A stretch of 64,000 nucleotides of DNA from Vulcanimicrobiota bacterium. Lineage in GTDB: Bacteria; Vulcanimicrobiota; Vulcanimicrobiia; Vulcanimicrobiales; Vulcanimicrobiaceae. The DNA lies in the NCBI GenBank assembly GCA_003151115.1, contig PLWS01000001.1, positions 177,438 to 241,437 of the forward strand. The letters run 5' to 3'. Positions 54,229 to 62,275 of the stretch are shown one piece after another; within the stretch, counting starts at the first letter, position 1, and each line of letters starts with the position of its first letter. The translations under genes were made by a program, and so were the position numbers. A model generated the notes under the pieces. The model was not told the origin of the DNA. It worked only from the letters and a program-made list of their open reading frames with translations, and made no database searches.

Positions 54229-54915
54229 TTAAGGAGTATACCCTTGCGCGAAACTCAAGCGGTGCGTGAGAATCGAAAGCTCGCCCGCGAGATCGATATT
54301 GCGGACGATAACGGGCTGCCGCACCTGCAGCGAAACCGGCGCGAAGTTCAGCAACGCGCGAACTCCGCTTTGCGCGAGACGGGCAGCAATCGCTTGGGCC
54401 GCTCCGGCCGGCACGGCGATGACTCCGATCTGCGCGTCGACCCGGGCCAGCGAGGTTTCGAGCGCGGCTGCGTCCTCGACGCGGACGTCCTGCCATTCTT
54501 GTCCGATGACCGATGGGGAGACATCGAAAATCGCCGCGACTTTAAAACGCTCCTCGCGCGCCGCCAAAAACGTCGCAAACGCGTGTCCCAGAAAACCGAA
54601 GCCGGCAATCGCGATGCGCCAGTCACGTTCTAATCCTAAGACCAGCGCGAGCTGATCGATCAACGGTTTTATCGCATAGCCCTGGCCGCGCCGTCCGAGC
54701 GGGCCCAGCGCCGAGAGATCTTTGCGGATCTGGGTCGAGGAGATCGTGTGGCCGAGCAGGTCGGCCAGGCCGATAGAGGTGACGACCGTCTTTCCCGCCG
54801 CTTGCGCCTGCGCGAGTGCACGGTGGTAAGCGAAGAGCCGCGGTATCGCAACCTCGCTCTGCGCGATGCGCAGCGCGCCGGGTTTGAGAAGTGCCGCCGC
54901 GATCGGTTCGATCAT
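54229..54915 (-). CDS. rex: Redox-sensing repressor Rex
   Basis: 228 residues from ATG 54915 in an ATGA overlap with hemL; a longer upstream frame is rejected. The N-terminal winged helix (about 20-75) includes VVTSIGLADLLGHTISSTQIRKDLSALG. The Rossmann domain has IAIAGFGFLGHAFATFL, FDVSPSVIG and VIAVPAGAAQAIA. The C-terminal swapped helix reads LSILTHRLSFAQ. Rex binds NADH and releases operators when the NADH/NAD ratio rises. Its place inside the heme operon, with hemA next, suggests redox control of tetrapyrrole supply. Confidence 0.95.
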   Translation of the reverse strand: MIEPIAAALLKPGALRIAQSEVAIPRLFAYHRALAQAQAAGKTVVTSIGLADLLGHTISSTQIRKDLSALGPLGRRGQGYAIKPLIDQLALVLGLERDWRIAIAGFGFLGHAFATFLAAREERFKVAAIFDVSPSVIGQEWQDVRVEDAAALETSLARVDAQIGVIAVPAGAAQAIAARLAQSGVRALLNFAPVSLQVRQPVIVRNIDLAGELSILTHRLSFAQGYTP

Positions 54916-56216
54916 CGCGCCGCGACCGCTTCGAGTTGCGCGAGCGAATCTTCCGCCGCGGAGATCGTGCGTTCGATTTCGCGTGTCGTATGCGCCGTCG
55001 AGACGAACAGCGATTCGAATTGAGAGGGCGGAAGATAGACGCCGCGGTCCAGCATCGCATGAAAGTAGCGTGCGTAGGCCGCCGTGTCGGAGCGAAGCGC
55101 ACCGTCGAGATCGCGCACCGGCTCGCCCGTGAAAAAGACGCACAGCATCGAGCCTGCGTGCACGGTCGAGAGCGGAACCTCGTGCTTGGCAAAAACTTCG
55201 GAGAGACCGTCGCACAGCAGTTTCGAAAGCACTTCGAGGCGTTCATAGAGCGTCGGATCGTTTGCGATCGCGCGCAGCGCCGCAATGCCGGCCGCCATCG
55301 CGAGCGGATTACCGGAAAGTGTCCCCGCCTGATAGATCGCCCCGTCGGGCGCGAGTTCGGCCATGATCTGCGCGCGTCCGCCGAAAGCGCCGACCGGAAG
55401 TCCTCCGCCGATCACTTTGCCCAGCGTCGTCAGATCGGGCGTCACGCCTTCACGCTGCTGTGCGCCGCCGCGCGCGACGCGAAAACCCGTCATCACTTCG
55501 TCGAAGATCAGCAGCGCGCCGTGCCGGTCGCAGAGCGCCCGCAACGTTTGCAAAAACCCCGGCGCGGGCGGAATCAATCCCATGTTGCCGGCGTACGGCT
55601 CGACGACGATCGCCGCGATTCTACCGGCGTTCTGTTCGAAAGCCGCGGCGGCTGCAGCTGCGTTATTAAACGGAAGAACGATCGTGTCGCCGGCAACGCC
55701 CGCCGTCACGCCCGGTGAGTTCGGAATACCGTTGGTGATCGCGCCGCTCCCCGCGGCGATGAGGAACGAGTCGCCGTGCCCGTGATAGCAGCCGGCAAAT
55801 TTGACGATCGCGTCACGCCCGGTAAATCCGCGCGCGAGTCGGACGGCGCTCATCGCGGCTTCGGTTCCGCTCGAAGTGAAACGAATACGTTCGATCGACG
55901 GCATCATCGAGGCGATGAGTTCGCCGAGTTCCGACTCGGCTTCGGTCGGCGTGCCGAACGAGGTTCCGCGTCCCGCGGCTTGCACGATGGCTTTCACGAT
56001 CGTGGAGTTGGCGTGGCCCAAGAGCGCCGCGCCCCACGACAGCACGTAGTCCACGTATTCGTGTCCGTCGAGATCGTAAAGAAACGGGCCGGATCCGCGC
56101 TGCATGAAGACGGGCGATCCGCCGACGGCGCGAAACGCGCGCACCGGTGAGTTGACGCCACCCGCAATGATTCCTCGCGCGCGCGCAAACGCGGAAATCG
56201 AGCGCTCTAATCTCAA
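54912..56216 (-). CDS. hemL: Glutamate-1-semialdehyde 2,1-aminomutase
   Basis: 434 residues from TTG 56216 in a TTGA overlap with mobA, with AGGAA about 7 nt before. It begins LRLERSISAFARARGIIAGGVNSPVRAF, the normal N-terminus. PLP motifs are FTSSGTEAAMSAVRLARG, YHGHGDSFLIAAGSGA, IFDEVMTGFRVARGGAQ, and the catalytic Lys in LTTLGKVIGGGLPVGAFGG. It converts glutamate-1-semialdehyde from HemA into 5-aminolevulinate. The 54912 end overlaps rex. Confidence 0.97.
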   Translation of the reverse strand: MRLERSISAFARARGIIAGGVNSPVRAFRAVGGSPVFMQRGSGPFLYDLDGHEYVDYVLSWGAALLGHANSTIVKAIVQAAGRGTSFGTPTEAESELGELIASMMPSIERIRFTSSGTEAAMSAVRLARGFTGRDAIVKFAGCYHGHGDSFLIAAGSGAITNGIPNSPGVTAGVAGDTIVLPFNNAAAAAAAFEQNAGRIAAIVVEPYAGNMGLIPPAPGFLQTLRALCDRHGALLIFDEVMTGFRVARGGAQQREGVTPDLTTLGKVIGGGLPVGAFGGRAQIMAELAPDGAIYQAGTLSGNPLAMAAGIAALRAIANDPTLYERLEVLSKLLCDGLSEVFAKHEVPLSTVHAGSMLCVFFTGEPVRDLDGALRSDTAAYARYFHAMLDRGVYLPPSQFESLFVSTAHTTREIERTISAAEDSLAQLEAVAAR

Positions 56217-56800
56217 AGAGACATTCCTAACAGTGCATCGCGATCCGCGATCGTGTTGATACCGGCCAGCGCGCGTTCGTCGGGAAAGCTGACCCGCCGG
56301 TGACGGAGCCTTTCGACGACTGTACGGACGGCTCCCGACCCCGTTGCCAGCTCTTCGCGGCCTTCCCGCAGGAACGTCTCGCGCGCGTAAATGGCGCAGA
56401 GCGGCTCGAGCAGGCCGCCGCGCTCGGCGGCGACGGCCTCGAGATCCGGTTCCCAAGCCGCCAGCAGGCGCTCGAAAACGGTCCGGTCGACGAACGGCGC
56501 GTCGCCTGCCAGCGTGAAGCAGAGCGGCTGGTGGATGCTTTCAAAGGTAGAGACGATGCCGCCCAGCGGTCCGCGCCCGGGCTCGCGGTCCGCAACGAAT
56601 GTGCAGTCGAGTTCGCGGGCCATCTTTTCGCCGAAGGGCGCGTTGGCCGAAACGTAGACCGGCCCGATCGATCGCACGTTGCGGTAAACGCGCAGCAGCA
56701 ACGGCATTCCGCCGGCGTCGCTCTCGAGCTTGCCCGGAAACCGCGTCGCCTCTCCGCCGGCCAAAATGACGACGGCAATATCAGCGGCTGCGGGCGGCAT
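56213..56800 (-). CDS. mobA: Molybdenum cofactor guanylyltransferase MobA
   Basis: 195 residues from ATG 56800; the longer upstream frame lies inside hemB. The N-terminal nucleotide-binding loop is VVILAGGEATRFPGKL, followed by VYVSANAPFG, VADREPGRGPLGGI and TLAGDAPFVDRTVFERLL, with the metal-binding Asp. It adds GMP to molybdopterin to make the guanine dinucleotide cofactor. It overlaps hemB by 20 bp and hemL by a TTGA junction, so it is embedded in the tetrapyrrole operon. FdhD (37368) needs the same cofactor. Confidence 0.88.
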   Translation of the reverse strand: MPPAAADIAVVILAGGEATRFPGKLESDAGGMPLLLRVYRNVRSIGPVYVSANAPFGEKMARELDCTFVADREPGRGPLGGIVSTFESIHQPLCFTLAGDAPFVDRTVFERLLAAWEPDLEAVAAERGGLLEPLCAIYARETFLREGREELATGSGAVRTVVERLRHRRVSFPDERALAGINTIADRDALLGMSL

Positions 56801-57770
56801 ACTCTTTTGCAAAATAGGTGATGACGACGTTCGCGCCGGCCCGCGCGAAGCTGACGAGCATTTCGTGAACGGCGCGCTCTTCATCGATCCAGCCGTTGAG
56901 CGCTGCGGCTTTGAGCATCGAGTACTCGCCGCTGACGTTGTAGACCGCAATCGGCAAGTCGAAGCGATCGCGCGCGGCGCGCACGACGTCGAGATAGGCG
57001 AGGGCGGGCTTGATCATGAGGATGTCGGCGCCTTCTTGCGCGTCGAGTGCCATTTCGCGCAGCGCCTCGCGCACGTTCGACGGATCCATTTGGTAGGTGC
57101 GCCGGTCGCCGAACTGCGGCGTCGATCCGGCGGCTTCGCGGAACGGTCCGTAAAATGCCGACGCATACTTGGCGCTGTATGCCATGATCGCGGTCTCTTC
57201 GAAATCTTCGGCGTCGAGCGCGGTGCGAATGGCGCCGACGCGGCCATCCATCATGTCGGACGGCGCGACGACGTCGACGCCCGCTCGCGCATACGTCAGC
57301 GCCGTGCGCGTCAAAATCTCGACCGTGGCATCGTTGTCCACGTCGCCGCGCTCGTTGAGAATGCCGCAGTGTCCGTGATCGGTATACTCGCAATTGCAGA
57401 GATCCGCGATGACGATCATGTGCGGCAACGCACTCTTTATTCCGCGCGCCGTCTGTTGCACGACGCCCTCGGGATCGTAATTTTTGCTGCCGCGCGCGTC
57501 TTTGGTTTTTGGAATGCCGAAGAGCAGAACCGAACCGAGTCCGAGCGCGTCGAGCGTGCGCGCTTCGTGCACGGCGCTCTCGACCGTGTACCGTTCGATG
57601 CCGGGCATCGAAGCGATCGGTCCGGCCTCGTCGGGATCTTCGACGACGAAGAGCGGTTGCACGAGCTGCGCGGGATCGATCCGGTACTCGCGCACGAGTT
57701 CGCGCATGGCGCTGTTGCGGCGCAGCCGCCGCGGGCGGATCGCTTGCCGGAGTTTGGTGATTGCGTTCAG
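56781..57770 (-). CDS. hemB: Delta-aminolevulinic acid dehydratase with a probable CTG start
   Basis: 329 residues if translated from CTG 57770; the first ATG (57707) would give 308. The conserved N-terminal RPRRLRRNSAMRELVRE lies upstream of that ATG. AAGGAG (57779-57784) stands 8 nt before the CTG, and CTG overlaps the previous stop as CTGA. Core motifs are DLCNCEYTDHGHCG (zinc ligands), the Schiff-base lysines in AYSAKYASAFYGPF and MIKPALAYLD, and YNVSGEYSMLKAAA. It condenses two 5-aminolevulinate molecules to porphobilinogen. The enzyme call is certain and the start is well supported. Confidence 0.96.
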   Translation of the reverse strand: MNAITKLRQAIRPRRLRRNSAMRELVREYRIDPAQLVQPLFVVEDPDEAGPIASMPGIERYTVESAVHEARTLDALGLGSVLLFGIPKTKDARGSKNYDPEGVVQQTARGIKSALPHMIVIADLCNCEYTDHGHCGILNERGDVDNDATVEILTRTALTYARAGVDVVAPSDMMDGRVGAIRTALDAEDFEETAIMAYSAKYASAFYGPFREAAGSTPQFGDRRTYQMDPSNVREALREMALDAQEGADILMIKPALAYLDVVRAARDRFDLPIAVYNVSGEYSMLKAAALNGWIDEERAVHEMLVSFARAGANVVITYFAKEYAARSR

Positions 57771-59611
57771 CTGGAGTGCTCCTTGGAAGAAAGATGCGCG
57801 CGGATCGCGCCGACCAGCGCGTCGATGTGTGCCTCCGGCGCTACCAGATCCGGCGTAAAGCCGGCTGCGTGTGCCGCCGCCGAGCTGGCCGGGCCCATTG
57901 CGGCGATGGCCGGACGCCGCTCGAACCGGTGCAGGCGCGCCAAGTAGTCTGCGGCCGCGCCGACCGATCCGCTGGACGGGAAGACGATGAGGTCCGGGAC
58001 CCGCTGGCCCAGGCCTGGCGGTTCGGCTTCACCGGAGCGCATCTCAAGCACCTCCGCCCCGTCCGCGCGCAGCGCCGAAGCGATGCGGCTGGTGCGCTCT
58101 TGCGTGCGCGGGAGGACCACGAGCCTGCCGTCGAGCGGCCGCCCTTTCTGCGCGCTCAAGGCGGCCGCCAGCTCAATGCCGAGAGCCTCGGCTTGGGCCG
58201 GCGTTTCCACCGGTTTGCGCAGAACGACGCGCACGATCTCCGAGCCGTCGGGTTCGGAGAGGACGCCGAACGCCTCGAGCTCGCCTCCGGAAAAGCGAGC
58301 GTGCAGGCCGATCGGCGCCTGACATCCGCCGCGCAGCGCCCGCAGCGCCGCGCGTTCGCACAGCACCGCGAGCTCCGCGGCGCGATCGTTGACGGCTTGG
58401 AGTATGTCGTTCTCGAGATCGTCGCCGGCGCAGATCTCGACGGCGAGCGCGCCTTGCCCGGCGGCCGGCACCATCTCGGTGAGCTCGAAGGGACGCATGT
58501 GCGTCGCGCGCGCGTGCAAGCGTTCCAAACCGGCCGCCGCCAATACGATCGCGTCGTATTCCCCGTCGCGAAGTTTTCTTAAGCGCGTGTCGACGTTGCC
58601 GCGCACGTCGGCGTACTCCAGGTCTTTGCGAAGCGCGAGCAATTGTGCGCGCCGACGCACGCTCGATGTGCCGACGCGCGCGCCCGGCGGAAGCGCGGCC
58701 AGATTTTCGAACCGTTCGCTGCAGAAGACGTCGCGTGGATCTTCGCGGGCGGAGATCGCGGCGATGCGCATGTCCGCGGGTAATTCGCTTGGAAGATCTT
58801 TGCACGAGTGCACCGCGTATTGCGCGCGGCCTTCACGGAGTGCGACCTCGAGCTCTTTGACAAATAAACTTTCCGACCCGATCGCGGCGATGGATCGATC
58901 GCGGATGCGGTCGCCCGTCGTCGTCACGTTCAAGAACGTCGTCGCGATTCCGCGCCGCGCCAGTTGGGCTGCGACCGTGCGCGCCTGGATCATCGCCAGC
59001 GCGCTCGCGCGCGTCGCGCAAACGGCGGACCGTACGTTCATCGTTGCGAGCCGCTCGATGGGAAGCTCCGCCAACTCGCGGAGCGCGCCTGCTCGTTCGT
59101 GTTCTGAAAGCTCGCTCTTGGCGTAGTCGCGCATTTGCTCGAGCGTTTTTAGGGCGGCCGCATAAGAGTCGTCGAAATGGGATCGCAGCTCGCCGGCAAG
59201 CCGTTTTGCAAAAGCTGGTGCGGCACCGCCGGTGTCGACGGCGAATGTTAAGTCGCCGATTTGCACGGTCGCCGACATGGCGAAATCTCCGCGTTCGGAC
59301 TTCGATGCGTCGCAGACCAGAATGCGCGCGGCGCGCGCGTCGGCACAGACCGCTGCATTCACGGCATCGTCGGACGTGGCGGCAATTGCCAGAAACGCTC
59401 CGTCGAGATCGCCCGATTCGTAGCCGCGCTCGCGCAGCTCGAAATCGTGCCGGCCGGCGGCTTCGCGCAGAGCCGGGTCGATCGCGGGTGCGACGACGAG
59501 CACGCGCGCTCCGGCAACCTGGAGGGCCGCGGCCTTCTTGCGCGCGACTTCGCCGCCGCCGGCCACCACCGCCAGGCGGCCGCGAACGTAGAGCGTCACG
59601 GGAAACGACAT
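57767..59611 (-). CDS. SirC-HemC-partial HemD fusion
   Basis: 614 residues from ATG 59611. Residues 1-185 are precorrin-2 dehydrogenase/ferrochelatase-like (LAVVAGGGEVARKKAAALQ and DLTFAVDTGGAAPAFAKRL). Residues 191-470 are porphobilinogen deaminase: ATRASALAMIQ, HSCKDLPSELP with Asp272, ARVGTSSVRRRAQL, and Cys430 in LRGGCQAPIG for the dipyrromethane cofactor. Residues 490-614 resemble one lobe of HemD (GRLVVLPRTQ, DLIVFPSSGSVGAAADYL, AMGPASSAAAHAAGF); the other lobe, about 130 residues, is absent. Thus siroheme and heme steps share one chain. A complete HemD occurs in the CobA fusion at 51456. Confidence 0.93.
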   Translation of the reverse strand: MSFPVTLYVRGRLAVVAGGGEVARKKAAALQVAGARVLVVAPAIDPALREAAGRHDFELRERGYESGDLDGAFLAIAATSDDAVNAAVCADARAARILVCDASKSERGDFAMSATVQIGDLTFAVDTGGAAPAFAKRLAGELRSHFDDSYAAALKTLEQMRDYAKSELSEHERAGALRELAELPIERLATMNVRSAVCATRASALAMIQARTVAAQLARRGIATTFLNVTTTGDRIRDRSIAAIGSESLFVKELEVALREGRAQYAVHSCKDLPSELPADMRIAAISAREDPRDVFCSERFENLAALPPGARVGTSSVRRRAQLLALRKDLEYADVRGNVDTRLRKLRDGEYDAIVLAAAGLERLHARATHMRPFELTEMVPAAGQGALAVEICAGDDLENDILQAVNDRAAELAVLCERAALRALRGGCQAPIGLHARFSGGELEAFGVLSEPDGSEIVRVVLRKPVETPAQAEALGIELAAALSAQKGRPLDGRLVVLPRTQERTSRIASALRADGAEVLEMRSGEAEPPGLGQRVPDLIVFPSSGSVGAAADYLARLHRFERRPAIAAMGPASSAAAHAAGFTPDLVAPEAHIDALVGAIRAHLSSKEHSS

Positions 59612-59655
59612 CGGTGCGCATGACTTCGCTGCACGACTGCCCAAAACTGCACGCA

Positions 59656-61311
59656 ATGCGTATTCCTTGGCGCGCCGCACTGATCGGAGCGGCTGTTGCC
59701 GCGTTGGTCACGTTCCCCGGCCTGGGCAGCGGCACGCTTTGGGATAACAGCGAGACCGCTTACGGAGAAGTGGCTCGCGAGATTTTGCTGGCTCGCGACT
59801 GGGTCGTCTTGCACTTCAACGGCGATCCGTGGTTCGTACAGCCGCCGCTCTATTTTTGGATCGCGGCGATCTGCGCGAAAATCTTCGGCGTCACGTCCCT
59901 CGCGATGCGGCTGCCGGCCGCGCTCGCAACGATCGCGATGGGAGCCTTGACGGCATACGCCGTCGCGCGGCAGGCTGGATCGCGCGCCGGCATTTATGCC
60001 GGCGTCATTCTTTCGACGTCGCTCATGCAGGCGATCGTCGGACGGCTTGCCATCATGGACGCGCTGCTCGATCTTTCCGTTGCGGCGACGATCCTGTGGT
60101 GGTTTCGCGCGGTGCAAACGGGCGAGGATTCCTATTTCATCTACGGTTGGCTAGCCGCCGGGCTCGGATTCTTGGCCAAGGGCCCGGTCGCGCCGGTCGT
60201 CGCGCTGCTGGTGATGATTCCGTATTACTTGTGGGAGAGGCGCGCGACGCATGCGCGGCCGCCCAGTTGGCGCGCGTGGGCGGGCGGCATCGCGCTATTT
60301 CTGATCGTCGTGCTTCCGTGGCTGGGGGCGCTTTGGCAGCGGGCGGGCGTCACGTCGATCGCCGAGTTGCTCGGGCACTACACGTTCGGACGCTACACCG
60401 GGACGATCGAAAGTCAAAGCGGTCCGGTTTGGTACTATCTGCCGGTCATCATCTTGGGATTCTTTCCGTGGATCGCGTTCTTGCCGTCTGCAATCGCGGC
60501 GGCAGTTCGCCGGCTTCGCGAACCGGCTGCCACGACCGAAGAGCGGCGCTTGCATCAGCTCGTGCGGCTGGCGATCGTATGGATCGTTTTGCCGCTGCTC
60601 TTCTTTAGTTTTGCGCGCACGAAGCTGCCGAACTACATCGCGCTCGAATTGCCGGCGCCGGCGCTACTGGTCGCGCTGTATTTCGAAACGGCGCTCGAGC
60701 GGGCGCGCAGCCGTTCGGCGCTCATCTCGACCGCCGCGGTGCCCCTGACGATCCTGCTCGTTGCGATCGCGATCGTCATGTTTTCGCGGGACAACCGCCT
60801 GAATACAGAACTCACCGTCGCGGCGCGGAGCCTGATTTGGGTCGGCGCAGCGATCTTTGCCGGCTCGATCGCCAGCTTCGTTTTGCTCTTCAGTCGCGCG
60901 CGGGCGTTCGTCGCGCCTTACGTGCTCGCATTTTCGATGGCGGCGGCCCTCGGTTTGCTGGCGCTGCTGGTGCTGCCGCAGGCCGAGCGCTTCAAACCCG
61001 TTCCGCATTTAGCGAGCTTGATCGACAGCAGGCGGCTTCCGGGCGATGCCGTCGCGATCCAAAACTTCGCCGGCGGCAACGCGCTCATCTTTTATACGCG
61101 CCCGGTGGTCTACGTTTTTGCGCGCCCGGGCGAGCCGATCGCCAACGGCACGGCCAACCCGCGTAATATCATTTGCAGCGCGCAAAGGCTCTGGCTGATC
61201 GTTCCGCGCCATAAGCCGTCCACGCAAGAGTCGTTCGGCCGTAAACGCTCGCTCGTGACGGCGTGGGGAGAAGCGAATCTCTACCTGTACACCGGCCCGA
61301 CTTGTTCGTAA
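59656..61311 (+). CDS. GT39-type membrane glycosyltransferase (ArnT-like)
   Basis: 551 residues from ATG 59656; ATG 59620, 9 bp from the divergent start of the SirC fusion gene, would add 12 residues. Longer frames are shadows. It begins with a membrane helix, then a first loop with LWDNSETAYGEVAREILLARDWVVLHFNG containing the acidic Asp/Glu pair of GT39 enzymes and PPLYFWIAAICAKIFG. About eleven further helices follow, with YTGTIESQSGPVWYYLPVIILGFFPW. It transfers a sugar from a polyprenyl phosphate donor at the outer face of the inner membrane. The acceptor is unknown; lipid A-like or protein targets are possible. Confidence 0.9.
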   Translation: MRIPWRAALIGAAVAALVTFPGLGSGTLWDNSETAYGEVAREILLARDWVVLHFNGDPWFVQPPLYFWIAAICAKIFGVTSLAMRLPAALATIAMGALTAYAVARQAGSRAGIYAGVILSTSLMQAIVGRLAIMDALLDLSVAATILWWFRAVQTGEDSYFIYGWLAAGLGFLAKGPVAPVVALLVMIPYYLWERRATHARPPSWRAWAGGIALFLIVVLPWLGALWQRAGVTSIAELLGHYTFGRYTGTIESQSGPVWYYLPVIILGFFPWIAFLPSAIAAAVRRLREPAATTEERRLHQLVRLAIVWIVLPLLFFSFARTKLPNYIALELPAPALLVALYFETALERARSRSALISTAAVPLTILLVAIAIVMFSRDNRLNTELTVAARSLIWVGAAIFAGSIASFVLLFSRARAFVAPYVLAFSMAAALGLLALLVLPQAERFKPVPHLASLIDSRRLPGDAVAIQNFAGGNALIFYTRPVVYVFARPGEPIANGTANPRNIICSAQRLWLIVPRHKPSTQESFGRKRSLVTAWGEANLYLYTGPTCS

Positions 61312-61319
61312 TGTCCCAA

Positions 61320-61511
61320 TTGTGTCATGGGCTACCGGGTCCCATTTCGCTTGGCCACGCGCTCGCTGCGGCATCCCGCCTCCGCTTGCCCTGCTGACTG
61401 CATACCGCCTCCGCTTGCCCTGCTGACTGCATACCGCTCCCGCCATCCATGGCTCCGCGGTTGCAGTCAGACGACCTGCGCCGAAATGAGACCCAGCAGC
61501 CCATGACACAA
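61320..61511. repeat. Hairpin repeat element, copy B
   Basis: A 192-nt palindromic element. The left arm, 61320-61349, begins TTGTGTCATGGGCT; the right arm, 61482-61511, ends AGCCCATGACACAA. They pair at 27 of 30 positions. The segment 61465-61486, containing gacgacctgcgccgaaa, is identical over 22 nt to copy A at 8898-8919. It also holds a tandem repeat (61376-61433) and TGACTGCA/TGCAGTCA inner arms. It lies between convergent genes, 9 bp from the GT39 stop, so it may end transcription for both. Confidence 0.62.
61376..61433. repeat. Two adjacent copies of a 29-nt direct repeat
   Basis: The 29-nt unit beginning ccgcctccgcttgccctg occupies 61376-61404 and 61405-61433, followed by the partial start of a third copy (ccgctcccgcc). 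There is no spacer, so it is not a CRISPR array. It lies inside the palindrome of element B and may reflect slippage within it. Confidence 0.85.
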
Positions 61512-61531
61512 CGTGAGAGTGTTACGAAAGT

Positions 61532-62269
61532 TTAAAGAAAGAGAAACGCGGCGTTGCCGATGCGCTCGAGCGTCGCATTCTCGATGCGCGCCGTTCCCGA
61601 GATCGGCGCCGTGGGCCGCGCGAACGTGATTTGCAGCGCGTGGCGCGTTTCTTGCGATGCGTTGCGCGTACCTGAGTGCAGCAAATGCCCGTTGAATACG
61701 ATCGCCGATCCCGCCTCGCACGTAATGGATCGCTGTGCAGGGTGCGCGGTGTCCGCATCGGATGGGACGGGAATCTCAGCACCGGGCAAGTGTGATCCTG
61801 GAACGACGCGCGTCGCGCCGTTGTTTGCTGTGAAGTCCACGAGCGCGACGATCGCGGTCGCGACTTGGTACTCGCCGCGATAGCCTTGCCTAAAGTCGGC
61901 GTGCAGCGCTTGCGCGCCGTAGCCTGGCTGTGGAGCGCGGTAAGCCACCGAGCCGATGCGCAGATCGAAACCGATGATGTGTACGATGCCGGCGAGCAGC
62001 CTGTCCGACTTCCACACCGCATCGAAAGCCGGTTCGTTGATGAGATCGTTCAAGTGCAGCGTGCCGCCGGCGTGCCACGTCGGATCGAGCCGAGCTTGCG
62101 CGATCAATGTGTCGATCGCTTCTCGCGCATCTGCGATTTGTCCGGCGTTCAAGATTCCAGGCATGACGACGTATCCGTCGCGGTCCAGAGCCGCCGTTTC
62201 GGTTTGGGTTAGCCGGCTTTCGCTCGCGCCCAGCGCGCGAAGAAGCTCCTCACGCTCGCCGTTTTCCAC
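61532..62269 (-). CDS. Phytanoyl-CoA dioxygenase-like Fe(II)/2-oxoglutarate oxygenase
   Basis: 245 residues from GTG 62269. The double-stranded beta-helix iron triad is visible: His-x-Asp in LHADFRQGYRGEYQ and the distal His in GHLLHSGTRNASQETRHALQI, followed by an Arg for 2-oxoglutarate. GATRVVPGSHLPGAEI is diagnostic for the family. It hydroxylates an unknown substrate, using oxygen and 2-oxoglutarate. The gene begins 6 bp after the cytochrome b fusion gene ends, on the same strand, so it may be transcribed with the bc complex genes. Confidence 0.9.
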   Translation of the reverse strand: MENGEREELLRALGASESRLTQTETAALDRDGYVVMPGILNAGQIADAREAIDTLIAQARLDPTWHAGGTLHLNDLINEPAFDAVWKSDRLLAGIVHIIGFDLRIGSVAYRAPQPGYGAQALHADFRQGYRGEYQVATAIVALVDFTANNGATRVVPGSHLPGAEIPVPSDADTAHPAQRSITCEAGSAIVFNGHLLHSGTRNASQETRHALQITFARPTAPISGTARIENATLERIGNAAFLFL

Positions 62270-62275
62270 CGCACG

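Noticed and set aside
59044-59655. N-terminal extension of the GT39 gene
   Set aside because: The added residues are Arg-rich shadow of the SirC fusion gene on the other strand; the GT39 family begins with the membrane helix after 59656.
61376-61433. 29-nt direct repeats as a CRISPR array
   Set aside because: The two copies are adjacent with no spacer, and no cas gene is present in the window.
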